Counted from the stretch's first letter, positions 15,839 to 24,855 are shown. The stretch is 44,867 nt of DNA from Pseudoxanthomonas sp. (GCF_035999195.1 NZ_DASYGY010000005.1:1-44867); one strand, 5' to 3'. Translations and numbers: made by a program. The notes: generated from the letters alone by a model not told the origin.

Positions 15839-16591
15839 TCAATCGTCCTCCTCGAGCCCCGCGTCGGCCTTCTCGAACACCTGCAGGCGGCCGCGCAGGC
15901 GCACCATCGCCTGGCCGTGGATCTGGCAGACGCGCGACTCGCTGACGCCGAGCACCGCGCCGATTTCCTTCAGGTTGAGTTCCTGCTCGTAGTACATCGA
16001 CAGCACCAGCTGCTCGCGCTCGGGCAGCTGGCCGATGCACTTGACCAGTTGCTGGCGGAACTCGCTGCGCTCCAGGTGCTGCTGCGGCGACGGGCCGCCG
16101 GTGCGCGAGGTGTTGGGCTCGCCGTGGTCGTCGATGTGCGATTCCAGGCTCAGCACCTGGCCGCGCGCGGCGTCTTCCATCAGGCGCAGGTATTCGGGCA
16201 GCGGCATCTCCATCGCGCTCGCGACTTCCGTGGCGATGGCGGCACGGCCGGTGCGCTGTTCGATCTCGCGCACGGTGGCGGCGGCCTGGCGCGCGCGGCG
16301 ATGCACCGAGCGCGGCACCCAGTCGCCGCGACGGATCTCGTCGATCATCGAGCCGCGGATGCGGATGGAGGCGTAGGTCTCGAACGAGGCGCCCTGTTCG
16401 GCGTCGTAGCTGCGCGAGGCCTCCAGCAGGCCGATCATGCCGGCCTGGATCAGGTCGTCGATCTCCACGCTGGCCGGCAGGCGCGCCGCCAGGTGGTGGG
16501 CGATGCGGCGGACCAGGTCGGCGTGCTGGGTGACGAAGTCGTTGGCGGCGCTGCGCTGCACCGCGCGGTACTGGGCGGCGGCGGTGTTCAT
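15839..16591 (-). CDS. fliA: Flagellar sigma factor FliA (sigma-28)
   Basis: 250 residues with sigma-70 regions 2, 3 and 4. Region 2 is seen in HADLVRRIAHHLAARLP and FETYASIRIRGSMIDEIR; region 4 has LKEIGAVLGVSESRVCQIH, the helix-turn-helix that reads the -35 box. FliA transcribes late flagellar genes and is held off by FlgM until the hook is complete. Six sites fitting its consensus occur in this window. Its start overlaps the flhG stop by 4 bases. It closes the flhF-flhG-fliA group. Confidence 0.98.
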   Translation of the reverse strand: MNTAAAQYRAVQRSAANDFVTQHADLVRRIAHHLAARLPASVEIDDLIQAGMIGLLEASRSYDAEQGASFETYASIRIRGSMIDEIRRGDWVPRSVHRRARQAAATVREIEQRTGRAAIATEVASAMEMPLPEYLRLMEDAARGQVLSLESHIDDHGEPNTSRTGGPSPQQHLERSEFRQQLVKCIGQLPEREQLVLSMYYEQELNLKEIGAVLGVSESRVCQIHGQAMVRLRGRLQVFEKADAGLEEDD

Positions 16592-17466
16592 GCGGCGACT
16601 CCCCGCTGGATCAGGCGTTCGACGAAGAATTCCACGTTGCCGCGCGCGCCGATCGGCGGCTGCCAGCGTGCGGTGGTGCGGGCGATGTCGGTGATGGCGC
16701 GCGCCGAGGGGCTGCCCGGATAGGCCTTCACCACCGGCTGCTGGCGCTGCACGGCGCGGCGCAGCCAGTCGTCCTGTGGCACGGCGCCCAGGTAGTGCAG
16801 GGCGACGTCGCCGAGGAAGCGCTCGCAGACGCGGGCGAGTTTCTCGTACAGCTTCCGGCCTTCGTTCGGATCGCGGACCATGTTGGCGACGACGTGCACG
16901 CGGTCCAGGCCGCGTTCGCGCGCCAGCACCTTGATCAGCGCGTAGGCATCGGTGATCGAGGCCGGTTCATCGCAGACCACCACCACGGTGTCCTGCGCGG
17001 CCTGGCAGAAGGTCAGCACGCTGTCGGTGATGCCGGCGGCGGTGTCGACGATCATGAAATCGAGCGCGCGCTGCAGTTCGGAGAACACGTTGACCAGGCC
17101 GACGTGTTCGGCCGGGGTCAGTTCGGCCATGTGGCGGAAACCCGACGAGGCGGGGACCACCAGCACGCCTTCCGGCCCCTCCAGCAGCACGTCCTCCAGG
17201 CCGCAGCGGCCGGCGACGAGATCGGCGAGGGTGAACTTGGGCGACAGCCCGAGCAGCACGTCCACGTTGGCCAGGCCCAGGTCGGCGTCCATCAGCAGCG
17301 TGCGCTTGCCCATCTCGGCGAGCGACACGGCCAGGTTGACCGAGACGTTGGTCTTGCCCACGCCGCCCTTGCCGCCGGTGACGGCGACGACGCGCACGGG
17401 ATGGAAGGCGCCGGGCAACGGCGGGGTGCTGCGGGGATTGGTCTGCAGCGGGTGGTCAGGCGACAT
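16588..17466 (-). CDS. flhG: Flagellar number regulator FlhG (FleN), MinD-like ATPase
   Basis: 292 residues. Deviant Walker A VTGGKGGVGKTNVSV at about 29-43, DADLGLANVDVLLGL switch, and Walker B VDTAAGI. FlhG/FleN limits flagellar number by stimulating the GTPase FlhF and, in Pseudomonas and Shewanella-type systems, by holding FleQ/FlrA inactive. The N terminus here is Pro/Ser-rich and has no DQAxxLR activation helix, as in Pseudomonas FleN. The gene overlaps the end of flhF by 11 bases and fliA by 4. Confidence 0.96.
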   Translation of the reverse strand: MSPDHPLQTNPRSTPPLPGAFHPVRVVAVTGGKGGVGKTNVSVNLAVSLAEMGKRTLLMDADLGLANVDVLLGLSPKFTLADLVAGRCGLEDVLLEGPEGVLVVPASSGFRHMAELTPAEHVGLVNVFSELQRALDFMIVDTAAGITDSVLTFCQAAQDTVVVVCDEPASITDAYALIKVLARERGLDRVHVVANMVRDPNEGRKLYEKLARVCERFLGDVALHYLGAVPQDDWLRRAVQRQQPVVKAYPGSPSARAITDIARTTARWQPPIGARGNVEFFVERLIQRGVAA

Positions 17467-19141
17467 GGGTGGCCTCGGTCGAGCAGGGTTCGTCGGCTTC
17501 GCGGCGCAGCTGGTCCAGCCGCAGCACGAGGTGGGCGCTGTTGGCGCGGTGGAGGTCGTCGGGCACGCGCTGGCCGTCGGTCACCCAGGTCATCGGCAGC
17601 TGGTGGTCGACGACCACGCTCAGCGCGCTGCCCAGGCGGCCGGTCTCGTCAAGCTTGGTCAACACCACGCCTTGCGGCTGCACGCTGCTGAAGCGGCGGA
17701 CCACCTCGTCCAGGTCGGAGAAGTGCGAATTGGCCGGCAGGCATAGCAGGGTCTTGACCTGGCCGGAGGCGCGCAGCCAGTTGAGCTGGCCGACCAGGTT
17801 GCGGTCGCGCTGGCCCAGGCCGGCGGTGTCGATCAGCACCAGCTTGTAGTCGCGCAGGCGCTCCAGCACCAGCGCCAGGGTCTGCGCGCTGTCGGCCTCG
17901 TGCACGGCGATGCCGAGCTGGCGTCCGTAACCGTGCAGCTGCTCGCGGCCGCCGACGCGCAGGGTGTCGGTGGTCACCAGCGCGACATCGCGCGGATTGT
18001 GGCGCTGCGCGAAGCAGGCGGCCAGCTTGGCGATGGTGGTGGTCTTGCCGGCACCGGTGGGGCCGACCAGCGCGATCACGCCGCCGGTCTCCAGCAGGTC
18101 GGTGTCCAGCACCGGCAGCTTCTTCGACAGCAGGCCCAGCATCAGCCCGCGGCCACGGTGCGCTTCGGTGTCGGCGGGGATCTGCAGGGCGATGTCGCGG
18201 GTGATGCCGGCGTCGAAGCCGTAGTCCTCCATCAGTTCCATCGCCTGCATGCGCACCGGCGAACCGCGCAGGCGCTCGTCGGTGAGGCGATGCATCTCGC
18301 GTTCGATCATCTCGCGCATGGCGGCCAGTTCGCCGCGCATCTGCACCAGCTGCTCGTCGCTCTCGCGCGCCTGGGCGGCGTTGTCGGTGACGACGGTCAG
18401 GGTCGGCACGGTGACCGCGCTGGGCGCGGGCGCCGGCACGGCGTCGACGACACGGTGGGCATGCAGTGCGGCCACCGGCGCCGGCTCGGGCTCGGGCAGC
18501 GACACCGGCGGCGCGATCGACGGCAGCAGCGCCTCGAGATCCAGCGTGTCGTCGACCTCGGCGCGCGGCGCGGCCGGGCGGCGCGGAGCCACGACGGGCT
18601 CGATGCGGGCGACGGGTTCGTTGGCGGGGGCGGCCGGCAGGCAGGCGGCCAGCTTGGCGGCGAAGGACTCGGGTTCGATCAGCTGCGGCGCCATGTCGCG
18701 GACGGCCGGCGCCGGCATCTCGGCGACCGGGGTGGGCGAGGCGATCGCCGGTGCGCGCGGTGGCGCGACCGGGGCGGGCGCTACCGCGACGGCGGGCTTT
18801 GCGGTATCGGTGCGGGCGGCGGCCGGTGCGGCAGCGGGCGCCGGCTGGCGACGCGCGAAGTAGCTGGCGGCGGCTTCGGCCGGGGACAGGTTCGTCGTAG
18901 TGGCGGCCGGTGCCTGGGGCGCCGGGTCGAGCAGCGGATGCAGCGGCGCGGTGGGCGCGGCCGGACGCATCGCCTCCAGCGTGCGCTGCACCAGCGCTTC
19001 GTCGTAATTGCTGGCGGCGACGATCTCGACGCCGTCCTCGGTGACCCGGTTGGACAGGATCACCGCGTCCGGACCATGTTCCTGCCGCACCATCGCGAAG
19101 GCGGTGCGCATGTCGGGGGCGACGAAGCGTTTGATTTTCAT
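17456..19141 (-). CDS. flhF: Flagellar placement GTPase FlhF (SRP family)
   Basis: 561 residues. An N-terminal B domain (MKIKRFVAPDMRTAFAMVRQEHGPDAVILS) is followed by an unusually long Ala/Pro-rich linker (about 60-255), an N domain helix bundle, and a GTPase G domain from about 350 with G1 GPTGAGKTTT (360-369), DTAGLGQRD and TKLDETGRLG. FlhF marks the cell pole where the flagellum is built. The linker accounts for the greater length than Vibrio or Bacillus FlhF. No sigma-54 or sigma-28 site was found in the 210 bases upstream, so it may be co-transcribed from flhB-flhA. Confidence 0.97.
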   Translation of the reverse strand: MKIKRFVAPDMRTAFAMVRQEHGPDAVILSNRVTEDGVEIVAASNYDEALVQRTLEAMRPAAPTAPLHPLLDPAPQAPAATTTNLSPAEAAASYFARRQPAPAAAPAAARTDTAKPAVAVAPAPVAPPRAPAIASPTPVAEMPAPAVRDMAPQLIEPESFAAKLAACLPAAPANEPVARIEPVVAPRRPAAPRAEVDDTLDLEALLPSIAPPVSLPEPEPAPVAALHAHRVVDAVPAPAPSAVTVPTLTVVTDNAAQARESDEQLVQMRGELAAMREMIEREMHRLTDERLRGSPVRMQAMELMEDYGFDAGITRDIALQIPADTEAHRGRGLMLGLLSKKLPVLDTDLLETGGVIALVGPTGAGKTTTIAKLAACFAQRHNPRDVALVTTDTLRVGGREQLHGYGRQLGIAVHEADSAQTLALVLERLRDYKLVLIDTAGLGQRDRNLVGQLNWLRASGQVKTLLCLPANSHFSDLDEVVRRFSSVQPQGVVLTKLDETGRLGSALSVVVDHQLPMTWVTDGQRVPDDLHRANSAHLVLRLDQLRREADEPCSTEATHVA

Positions 19142-19146
19142 GTCAG

Positions 19147-19361
19147 GGGCCGGGATTGGTGATTGGGGATTCGTGATTCGAAAGAGGCTGTGATTCGTGA
19201 TGGGTGATTCGTGATTCGAAGTAGAAGCAACAGCGAACGAACCGACGGGTACGCAATCGCGGGCGCGGAGTCGAACTGATGCTTGAGTTCATTGGTGTTC
19301 TCTCCAGATACCGGGACACGCATTTGCGAATCACGAATCACCCATCACACATCACGAAATC
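19147..19361. repeat. Palindromic array of a seven-base repeat between flhA and flhF
   Basis: Arms at about 19147-19220 and 19321-19361 consist of near-tandem copies of a GTGATTC/GTGATTG heptamer and its complement. The far arm runs into the last codons of flhA, so its stop codon (19354-19352) lies inside a TTCGTGA unit. Nothing else is seen in this spacer. Confidence 0.8.
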
Positions 19362-21436
19362 GTCCCGACCAGCTTCAACCGCTTGTCCTCGGGAACCTCG
19401 CTGTAGGCCAGCACCGACAGCGAGGGGACGCTGTGGCGGACCAGGCGGGCGAGGGCGGCGCGGACCGTTCCCGGTACCAGCACCACCGCAGGCTCGCTGC
19501 GGGATTCCTGCTTGGTCACCACGTCGGCGAGGCTCTGGTGCAGGCGTTCGGCCAGTCCAGGTTCCAGCGCCGCGCCGGTTCCCTGGGTACTGTCCTGCAA
19601 GACGCGTTCCAGACTCGGCGCCAAGGTATAGACGGGCAGTTCCGGGGCCATGCCGGAGATCTCCTGCACGATGAAACGGCCCAGCGAGGTGCGCACGGCG
19701 GCGGTGAGCGCGGCCGGATCGGCGTTCTGCGGGGCGAACTCGACCAGGGCCTCGACGATGCGGCGCAACTGGCGGATCGGCACGCGCTCGATCAGCAGGT
19801 TCTGCAGCACGCGCACCACGGTGGCCAGCGGCAGCGCCTTCGGCGTGAGGTCCTCGACCAGCTTCGGCGCGCTGCGGGCCAGCTGCGACAACAGTTGCTG
19901 GACCTCCTCGTGGCCGAGCAGTTCCGGGGCGTGTTCGCGCACCAGGTGCGACAGGTGGGTGGCCATCACCGTGGCCGGATCGACCACGGTATAGCCCAGC
20001 GATTCGGCCGTGGCCTTCTGGTGCGACTGGATCCACACCGCATCCAGCCCGAACGCCGGATCCTTGCCGGGAATGCCGTCGATGCTGCCGAAGGCGCCGC
20101 CCGGGTCGAGCGCCAGCTCGCGGTCGGGATGGATCTCCGCCGAGGCCACCGGCACGCCATGCACCAGCAGGCGATACCCGTTGGACGGCAGCTCCAGGTT
20201 GTCGCGGATGTGCACCGGCGGCACCAGGAAGCCCAGGTCCTGGGTCAGCTTGCGGCGCACCGCCTTGATGCGCGACATCAGCTCGCCGCCCTGGTTCTTG
20301 TCGACCAGCGGAATGAGCCGGTAACCGACCTCCAGGCCGAGCGGATCGACCGGACGCAGTTCGTCCCAGGTCAGTTCGGCGTTGCGGTCGGGCGCCGCGC
20401 CCGGGCCGGCCAGCGCGGGCACGTCGCCCGCTGCGGCATCGGGCCCTTCCTGGGTCCGCTTCCACATCTTCCAGGCCAGGTAGCCGATGCCGGCGGCCAG
20501 CGTCAAAAAGGCGACGTTGGGCATGCCGGGCACCAGCCCGACCAGGCCCAGCACGCCGGCCGCCACCGCCAGCGCCTTGTGCTGGCCGAAGGCCTGGCCC
20601 ATCACGGCCTGGCCCATGTCCTCCGAACGCGAGGCGCGGGTCACCAGCATGGCCACGGCCGAGGACACCAGCAGCGCCGGCAGCTGCGCCACCAGGCCGT
20701 CGCCGATCGACAGCAGCGTATAGGTCGAGGCCGCTTCGGCCGCCGGCATGCCGTGCTGGAACATGCCCACGGCGAACCCGCCGATGAGGTTGATGAACAG
20801 GATCAGGATGCCGGCGATGGCGTCGCCGCGGATGAACTTGTTGGCGCCGTCCATCGAGCCGTAGAAGTCGGCTTCCGCGCGCACTTCCTCGCGGCGGGCC
20901 TTGGCTTCCTCGCGGGTCAGCACGCCGGCGTTGAGGTCGGCGTCGATGGCCATCTGCTTGCCGGGCATCGCGTCCAGGATGAAGCGGGCCGACACTTCGG
21001 CGATGCGGCCCGCGCCCTTGGTGATGACCACGAAGTTGATGATGGTCAGGATGGCGAACACCACTATGCCGACGGCGTAGTTGCCCCCCACCACGAACTC
21101 GCCGAACGCGGCGATGACCTTGCCGGCGGCGTCGTGGCCGTCCTGGCCGTTGAGCAGGATCACGCGGGTGGACGCCACGTTCAGCGCCAGCCGCAGCATG
21201 GTGGTCATCAGCAGGATGATCGGGAAGATCGTGAAGTCCAGCGGGCGCTTCACGTAGATCACCGCCAGCAGCACCACCAGCGAGATGGCGATGTTGAAGC
21301 TGAAGAGCGCGTCCAGCACCGGCGGCGCCAGCGGCACCACGATCATGGCCAGCAGTGCCAGCACCACCAGCGGCGCGCCCAGGCCGTTCTTCAGCATGTC
21401 CATCCAGCGCATGCCGCCGGCCGGTTGCGCGCTCAT
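19352..21436 (-). CDS. flhA: Flagellar export gate protein FlhA
   Basis: 694 residues, the usual length for FlhA. The N-terminal half contains about eight membrane helices starting at LVVLALLAMIVVPLAP and includes the FHIPEP-type signature region with RPLDFTIFPIILLMTTMLRLALN. The cytoplasmic C-terminal half (about 340-694) binds export substrates and chaperones. The start overlaps the flhB stop by 4 bases (ATGA). FlhA forms the nonameric ring of the type III export gate with FlhB, FliP, FliQ and FliR, all encoded in this window. Confidence 0.98.
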   Translation of the reverse strand: MSAQPAGGMRWMDMLKNGLGAPLVVLALLAMIVVPLAPPVLDALFSFNIAISLVVLLAVIYVKRPLDFTIFPIILLMTTMLRLALNVASTRVILLNGQDGHDAAGKVIAAFGEFVVGGNYAVGIVVFAILTIINFVVITKGAGRIAEVSARFILDAMPGKQMAIDADLNAGVLTREEAKARREEVRAEADFYGSMDGANKFIRGDAIAGILILFINLIGGFAVGMFQHGMPAAEAASTYTLLSIGDGLVAQLPALLVSSAVAMLVTRASRSEDMGQAVMGQAFGQHKALAVAAGVLGLVGLVPGMPNVAFLTLAAGIGYLAWKMWKRTQEGPDAAAGDVPALAGPGAAPDRNAELTWDELRPVDPLGLEVGYRLIPLVDKNQGGELMSRIKAVRRKLTQDLGFLVPPVHIRDNLELPSNGYRLLVHGVPVASAEIHPDRELALDPGGAFGSIDGIPGKDPAFGLDAVWIQSHQKATAESLGYTVVDPATVMATHLSHLVREHAPELLGHEEVQQLLSQLARSAPKLVEDLTPKALPLATVVRVLQNLLIERVPIRQLRRIVEALVEFAPQNADPAALTAAVRTSLGRFIVQEISGMAPELPVYTLAPSLERVLQDSTQGTGAALEPGLAERLHQSLADVVTKQESRSEPAVVLVPGTVRAALARLVRHSVPSLSVLAYSEVPEDKRLKLVGTIS

Positions 21437-22563
21437 GCCTTGCCTCCGTGCTCATCGATGTCGACGGTCGGCTGGTCGGGCAGCGGGGCTTCGCCCACGC
21501 GCCAGGCGCGCAACTGGTAGACGTAGGAGAGGATCTGGGCGACGGCGGCGTACATTCTCACGGGGATTTCCCGGCCAAGCTGGCCTTCCCGATACAAGGC
21601 GCGTGCCAACGGCGGCGCGGAGACGATGGCGATGCGGTGCGCGTCGGCGACCTCGCGGATGCGCAGGGCCAGTTCGTCCACGCCCTTGGCCACGACCGTG
21701 GGGGCGCCCATCTGGCCGGCCTTGTACTTCAGCGCCACGGCGTAGTGGGTCGGGTTGACCACGATCACGTCGGCGGTCGGGACCTCCTCCATCATCCGCC
21801 GCTGCGACATCTGGTGCTGCAACTGGCGGATGCGGCCCTTCACTTCCGGGCTGCCCTCGCTTTCCTTCATCTCGTCGCGCAGCTCCTTGCGCGTCATCTT
21901 CAGCTTCCGCAGCCAGTTCCATTTCTGGTACGGCGCGTCGATGGCCGCCAGCAGGATCAGGCCGCCCGTGGTGGCCAGCAGCAGCGTGCTGGTGAACTTC
22001 AGGCCGCTGCGCACCGCCTGTTCCAGCGGCATGGTCAGCAGTTCGCGCAGGGGATCCAGCCCCAGCTTCAGGCAGATCGCCGCCGCGCCACCGATCAGCG
22101 CCACGCGCAGCAGCGACTTCAGCAGCTCGGCCAGGCCCTCCGGGCCATACAGGCGCTTGAGGCCGCTGGCGGGGTTGAGCCGCTTGAAGTCGGGCATCAG
22201 GGACTTCTGCGAGAACTGCAGGCCGCTCATCAGGGCCGGCGCCGCCAGGCCGGCCAGCACGCAGATGCCCGCCACCGGCGCGATCGCGGCCAGCAGCTTG
22301 AGCATCATCAGGCCGACATACCCGAACACCTGGTCGGGCTGGCGCATCAGCAGGGGGTCCGGCGTCAGCGCGATCTTCATCCAGCCCAGCGCATTACGCG
22401 CCAGACCGGGCCCCATGCCGACGATCGCCAGCACGCCCGCGCCGAACACCGCCGCCGTCGCCAGCTCGCGCGAACGCGGGATGTTGCCCTGCTCGCGCGC
22501 CTCGCGAAGGCGTTTCTCGGTGGGTAATTCAGTGCGTTCGCCGCTTTCGTCCTGCTCAGACAT
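21433..22563 (-). CDS. flhB: Flagellar export switch protein FlhB
   Basis: 376 residues, starting MSEQDESGERTELPTEKRLR, which matches the conserved FlhB N terminus (ERTExPTxKRLxxAR). Four membrane helices lie between about 35 and 215. The self-cleaving NPTH motif is in VVNPTHYAVALKY; cleavage there switches export from hook to filament proteins under FliK control. An in-frame upstream extension is rejected because it would cross the sigma-54 promoter at 22595-22610. Translation is coupled to flhA. Confidence 0.97.
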   Translation of the reverse strand: MSEQDESGERTELPTEKRLREAREQGNIPRSRELATAAVFGAGVLAIVGMGPGLARNALGWMKIALTPDPLLMRQPDQVFGYVGLMMLKLLAAIAPVAGICVLAGLAAPALMSGLQFSQKSLMPDFKRLNPASGLKRLYGPEGLAELLKSLLRVALIGGAAAICLKLGLDPLRELLTMPLEQAVRSGLKFTSTLLLATTGGLILLAAIDAPYQKWNWLRKLKMTRKELRDEMKESEGSPEVKGRIRQLQHQMSQRRMMEEVPTADVIVVNPTHYAVALKYKAGQMGAPTVVAKGVDELALRIREVADAHRIAIVSAPPLARALYREGQLGREIPVRMYAAVAQILSYVYQLRAWRVGEAPLPDQPTVDIDEHGGKA

Positions 22564-22594
22564 GGCGTGTTTCCGACGGGGTCGGACGGTGCGC

Positions 22595-22610
22595 TGCAAG
22601 ACCTGTTCCA
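22595..22610 (-). promoter_or_regulatory. Sigma-54 (RpoN) promoter of flhB-flhA
   Basis: Minus strand TGGAACAGGTCTTGCA: GG (-24) and GC (-12) separated by exactly 10 bases, flanked by the consensus T and TTGCA. The inferred start is near 22585, about 22 bases before the flhB ATG. FleQ with RpoN is the expected activator. Confidence 0.82.
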
Positions 22611-22662
22611 GTCGGGGGCGGGAACCCGGCGTGGATACATTCGCTCGTACCGGGAGCCTCAC

Positions 22663-22880
22663 CCCGTCATTCCAGCGCACGCCGGAATCCATTGCCCGTG
22701 AGTGCCGGCCTTCATTGAGCAAAAGCAAAATGGGTCCCAGCGTTCGCTGGGACGACGGTGGAGGAGGTGAGTGAAGGCCTGGCCCGTCATTCCAGCGCAC
22801 GCTGGAATCCATTGCCCGTCAGGGCCGGCCTTCGTTGACCAAAAGCAAGATGGGTCCCGGCGTTCGCCGGGACGACGGTG
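22663..22880. repeat. Two 98-base direct repeats upstream of the flhB promoter
   Basis: Units at 22663-22760 and 22783-22880 are about 90 percent alike with a period of 120 bases. Each begins CCCGTCATTCCAGCGCACGC and ends GGGACGACGGTG, and contains short internal palindromes (CCAGCG...CGCTGG type). This element is of the dispersed intergenic kind common in Xanthomonadaceae. The 346-base diguanylate cyclase-flhB spacer contains these repeats and the sigma-54 promoter, but no gene. Confidence 0.85.
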
Positions 22881-22909
22881 GCGGAGTACTGCCTGCGGCC
22901 TTGCTGCGG

Positions 22910-23953
22910 CTAGAACAGGTCGTCCGCGATCACGTAGCTGTCGCGGCCGGCCGATTTGGCGCGGTACAGCGCGGCGTCGGCGCGCGAGAACCAGTCGTGC
23001 CAGGTCTTTTCCTGTTCGCGCAGCAGGGCCGCGCCGAGCGAGATGGTGATGCGTCCACCCGGGCCGCGCAGGGCGCCGCGCACGGCCTTGCGCAGGCGCT
23101 CGGCCGCCGCTTCCAGGTCCTCGGTGCTGTCGACTTCGAGCAGGGTCACGAACTCCTCGCCGCCGAAGCGGAACACCTGGTCGTTGCGGCGCATCTCGAA
23201 GCGCAGGATCGAGGCGAGGTCGGCGATGGCGACGTCGCCGGCGGCGTGGCCGTACTGGTCGTTGACGTCCTTGAAGTGGTCCAGGTCCAGCACGACCAGT
23301 CCGAACCGTCGCTCGCCGCGCTGGAAGCGCGCCACGGCGTCGGCGAGCGCGCGTTCCATGCTGCGGCGGTTGGGCACGCCGGTCAGCGCGTCCATCGCCG
23401 CCAGCCGCTCCAGCTGGTCGCGGTCGTCCTGCGTGCGTGCGGCGAAGATCAGCGAGAATCCGGTGACCAGGCTGGCGCTGACCAAGACCGAGAGCGCGTG
23501 CACCGTATCGTGGAAGAAGCCGGGAATCAGCTGCATGCCGACGATCAGCACCGCGTTGATGCCCACCGCCATCCATCGATGGGCGATGAAGAAGTTGGTC
23601 AACAGCACCAGGTAGGTCCACGTGAGCGCGGTGTGGCCGATCATCAGGCATGCACCGAAGGTCGCGCAGGCATTGAGCACGGCCAGGACGTTGCCGGCAC
23701 GGCGACTGTCGCCGGTGCGCCATGCGTACACCGCAGGCGCCGCGACCGCGATCACCACCGCTAGATCGAATGCGGCCATCGTCGCGTTGCCCTGCCACAG
23801 CCGGTATACGCCGAACGCGGCGATGGTCAGCGCCGTGATGGACGCCAGCAGCACGATGATGTCCAGACGGAAGTCGCGGAGTTTCGGCTTCATCCTGAGC
23901 GCCGGATGCGGATGCGGATGCGGATAAGGGACGTCGTCGGGTGCGTTACTCAA
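22910..23953 (-). CDS. Membrane-bound diguanylate cyclase (GGDEF domain)
   Basis: 347 residues. Five to six membrane helices occupy about 28-172, then a GGDEF domain. The active site is GGEEF at 264-268, preceded at the canonical distance by RRND (255-258), an intact RxxD inhibitory site. It should make cyclic di-GMP from two GTP and be product-inhibited. The membrane region is not a family I can name. The N terminus has PHPHPHP, encoded by a hexamer repeat; a second methionine at residue 21 could be the true start. The gene lies between a divergent secreted-protein gene and flhB; its product could feed FleQ and the PilZ protein. Confidence 0.92.
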   Translation of the reverse strand: MSNAPDDVPYPHPHPHPALRMKPKLRDFRLDIIVLLASITALTIAAFGVYRLWQGNATMAAFDLAVVIAVAAPAVYAWRTGDSRRAGNVLAVLNACATFGACLMIGHTALTWTYLVLLTNFFIAHRWMAVGINAVLIVGMQLIPGFFHDTVHALSVLVSASLVTGFSLIFAARTQDDRDQLERLAAMDALTGVPNRRSMERALADAVARFQRGERRFGLVVLDLDHFKDVNDQYGHAAGDVAIADLASILRFEMRRNDQVFRFGGEEFVTLLEVDSTEDLEAAAERLRKAVRGALRGPGGRITISLGAALLREQEKTWHDWFSRADAALYRAKSAGRDSYVIADDLF

Positions 23954-24144
23954 GGCGGAAAGTTGATACGCCAGTCGGCGCCCCGCGCAGTGTAGGCGCT
24001 CGCGGCAGGGCGGGAGTGATGGCCGTCACGCTTGCTTGTGCATCGTGCGCGGCGTGCTTCTCCGCTGCCGGTACGCCTGCGCCGTCACTGCGCGTTCAGT
24101 CGGCCATCCCAAGACTTCCGCCACCGCATCGGAGGAGACGGGAC

Positions 24145-24780
24145 ATGAAGGCACTGAAGACGGCCGTGATGTCGGCATCGCTGGGTTTGGCCGTGGCATC
24201 GGCCATGCCCGCGCATGCGCAGACGGTGGGTTACGACATCCGCACCGGCGATGTCTGGGTCGATACGCGCCTGGGCGAGATCAACGATTACGGGCGCCGG
24301 TACCGCGATCCGTTCGTGTCCGAGATGACCGGTCACTACGGCGCGCCGCGCTCGCTGGTGCTCGATCTGCTGGACCGCCGTGGCTGGGCGCCCGGCGATG
24401 TCTACTTCGCCTGTTCCATTGCGCGCGCGTTGGGCATTCCCTGCCTCGAGGTGGTGCAGCGTTACGAGCGCAATCCCGGCATCGGCTGGGGCAACCTGGC
24501 CAAGCAGATGGGCATCAAGCCCGGCTCGCCCGCGTTCCATGCGCTGAAGAACGGCGCGGTCGGCACCTACGATCGCTGGGGCTATCCGATCCGCATCGAC
24601 CAGCGCGTCGCCGTGGACTGGTCCAAGCATGGTCCCGGCCATGGCAAGGCGGGCCCTGGTGGCAAGCCGGCGCACGCGGGCCCGGGCAACAGCGGCAAGG
24701 GCAACGGCAACGGCAACGGCGGCAAGGGCCCGGGCCACGGCAACAAGGGCAACAACGGCAAGGGCAACGGACGCAACTGA
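24145..24780 (+). CDS. Secreted protein of unknown function with Gly/Asn/Lys-rich tail
   Basis: The only plus-strand gene. 211 residues, with GGAGGAG 7 bases before the ATG, an ideal ribosome site that fixes this start over longer frames. A Sec signal peptide is cut after AHA (about residue 25). The mature part (26-160) contains motifs such as YGRRYRDPFVSEM and GWAPGDVYFACSIARALGIPCLEVV. The last 45 residues are low-complexity Gly/Asn/Lys/His (GPGHGNKGNNGKGNGRN). I recognise no family. Four cysteines are absent; two are present in the core (ACSIARALGIPC). A strong terminator follows. It is transcribed away from the diguanylate cyclase gene. Confidence 0.85.
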   Translation: MKALKTAVMSASLGLAVASAMPAHAQTVGYDIRTGDVWVDTRLGEINDYGRRYRDPFVSEMTGHYGAPRSLVLDLLDRRGWAPGDVYFACSIARALGIPCLEVVQRYERNPGIGWGNLAKQMGIKPGSPAFHALKNGAVGTYDRWGYPIRIDQRVAVDWSKHGPGHGKAGPGGKPAHAGPGNSGKGNGNGNGGKGPGHGNKGNNGKGNGRN

Positions 24781-24801
24781 GCGCCGTCGGCCGCAACGCA
24801 G

Positions 24802-24828
24802 AACGGCCTCCGTCAGGAGGCCGTTTTC
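24802..24828 (+). terminator. Rho-independent terminator of the secreted-protein gene
   Basis: Perfect 10-bp stem AACGGCCTCC / GGAGGCCGTT with loop GTCA, then TTC, 21 bases after the stop codon. It also lies beyond the end of the convergent TetR-family gene. Confidence 0.9.
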
Positions 24829-24855
24829 GTATGTGCGATCCGGCGCGGGGCGGCC

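Noticed and set aside
19147..19361. Regular short repeats considered as a CRISPR array
   Set aside because: Units are seven bases long, nearly tandem and arranged as inverted arms; there are no unique spacers and no cas genes.
22564..22812. In-frame upstream extension of flhB
   Set aside because: It would start within the dispersed repeats and run through the sigma-54 promoter; the accepted start matches the FlhB N-terminal pattern.
23941..24144. Longer start for the plus-strand secreted protein
   Set aside because: The accepted ATG has an ideal ribosome site and starts a signal peptide; the extension would bury it.
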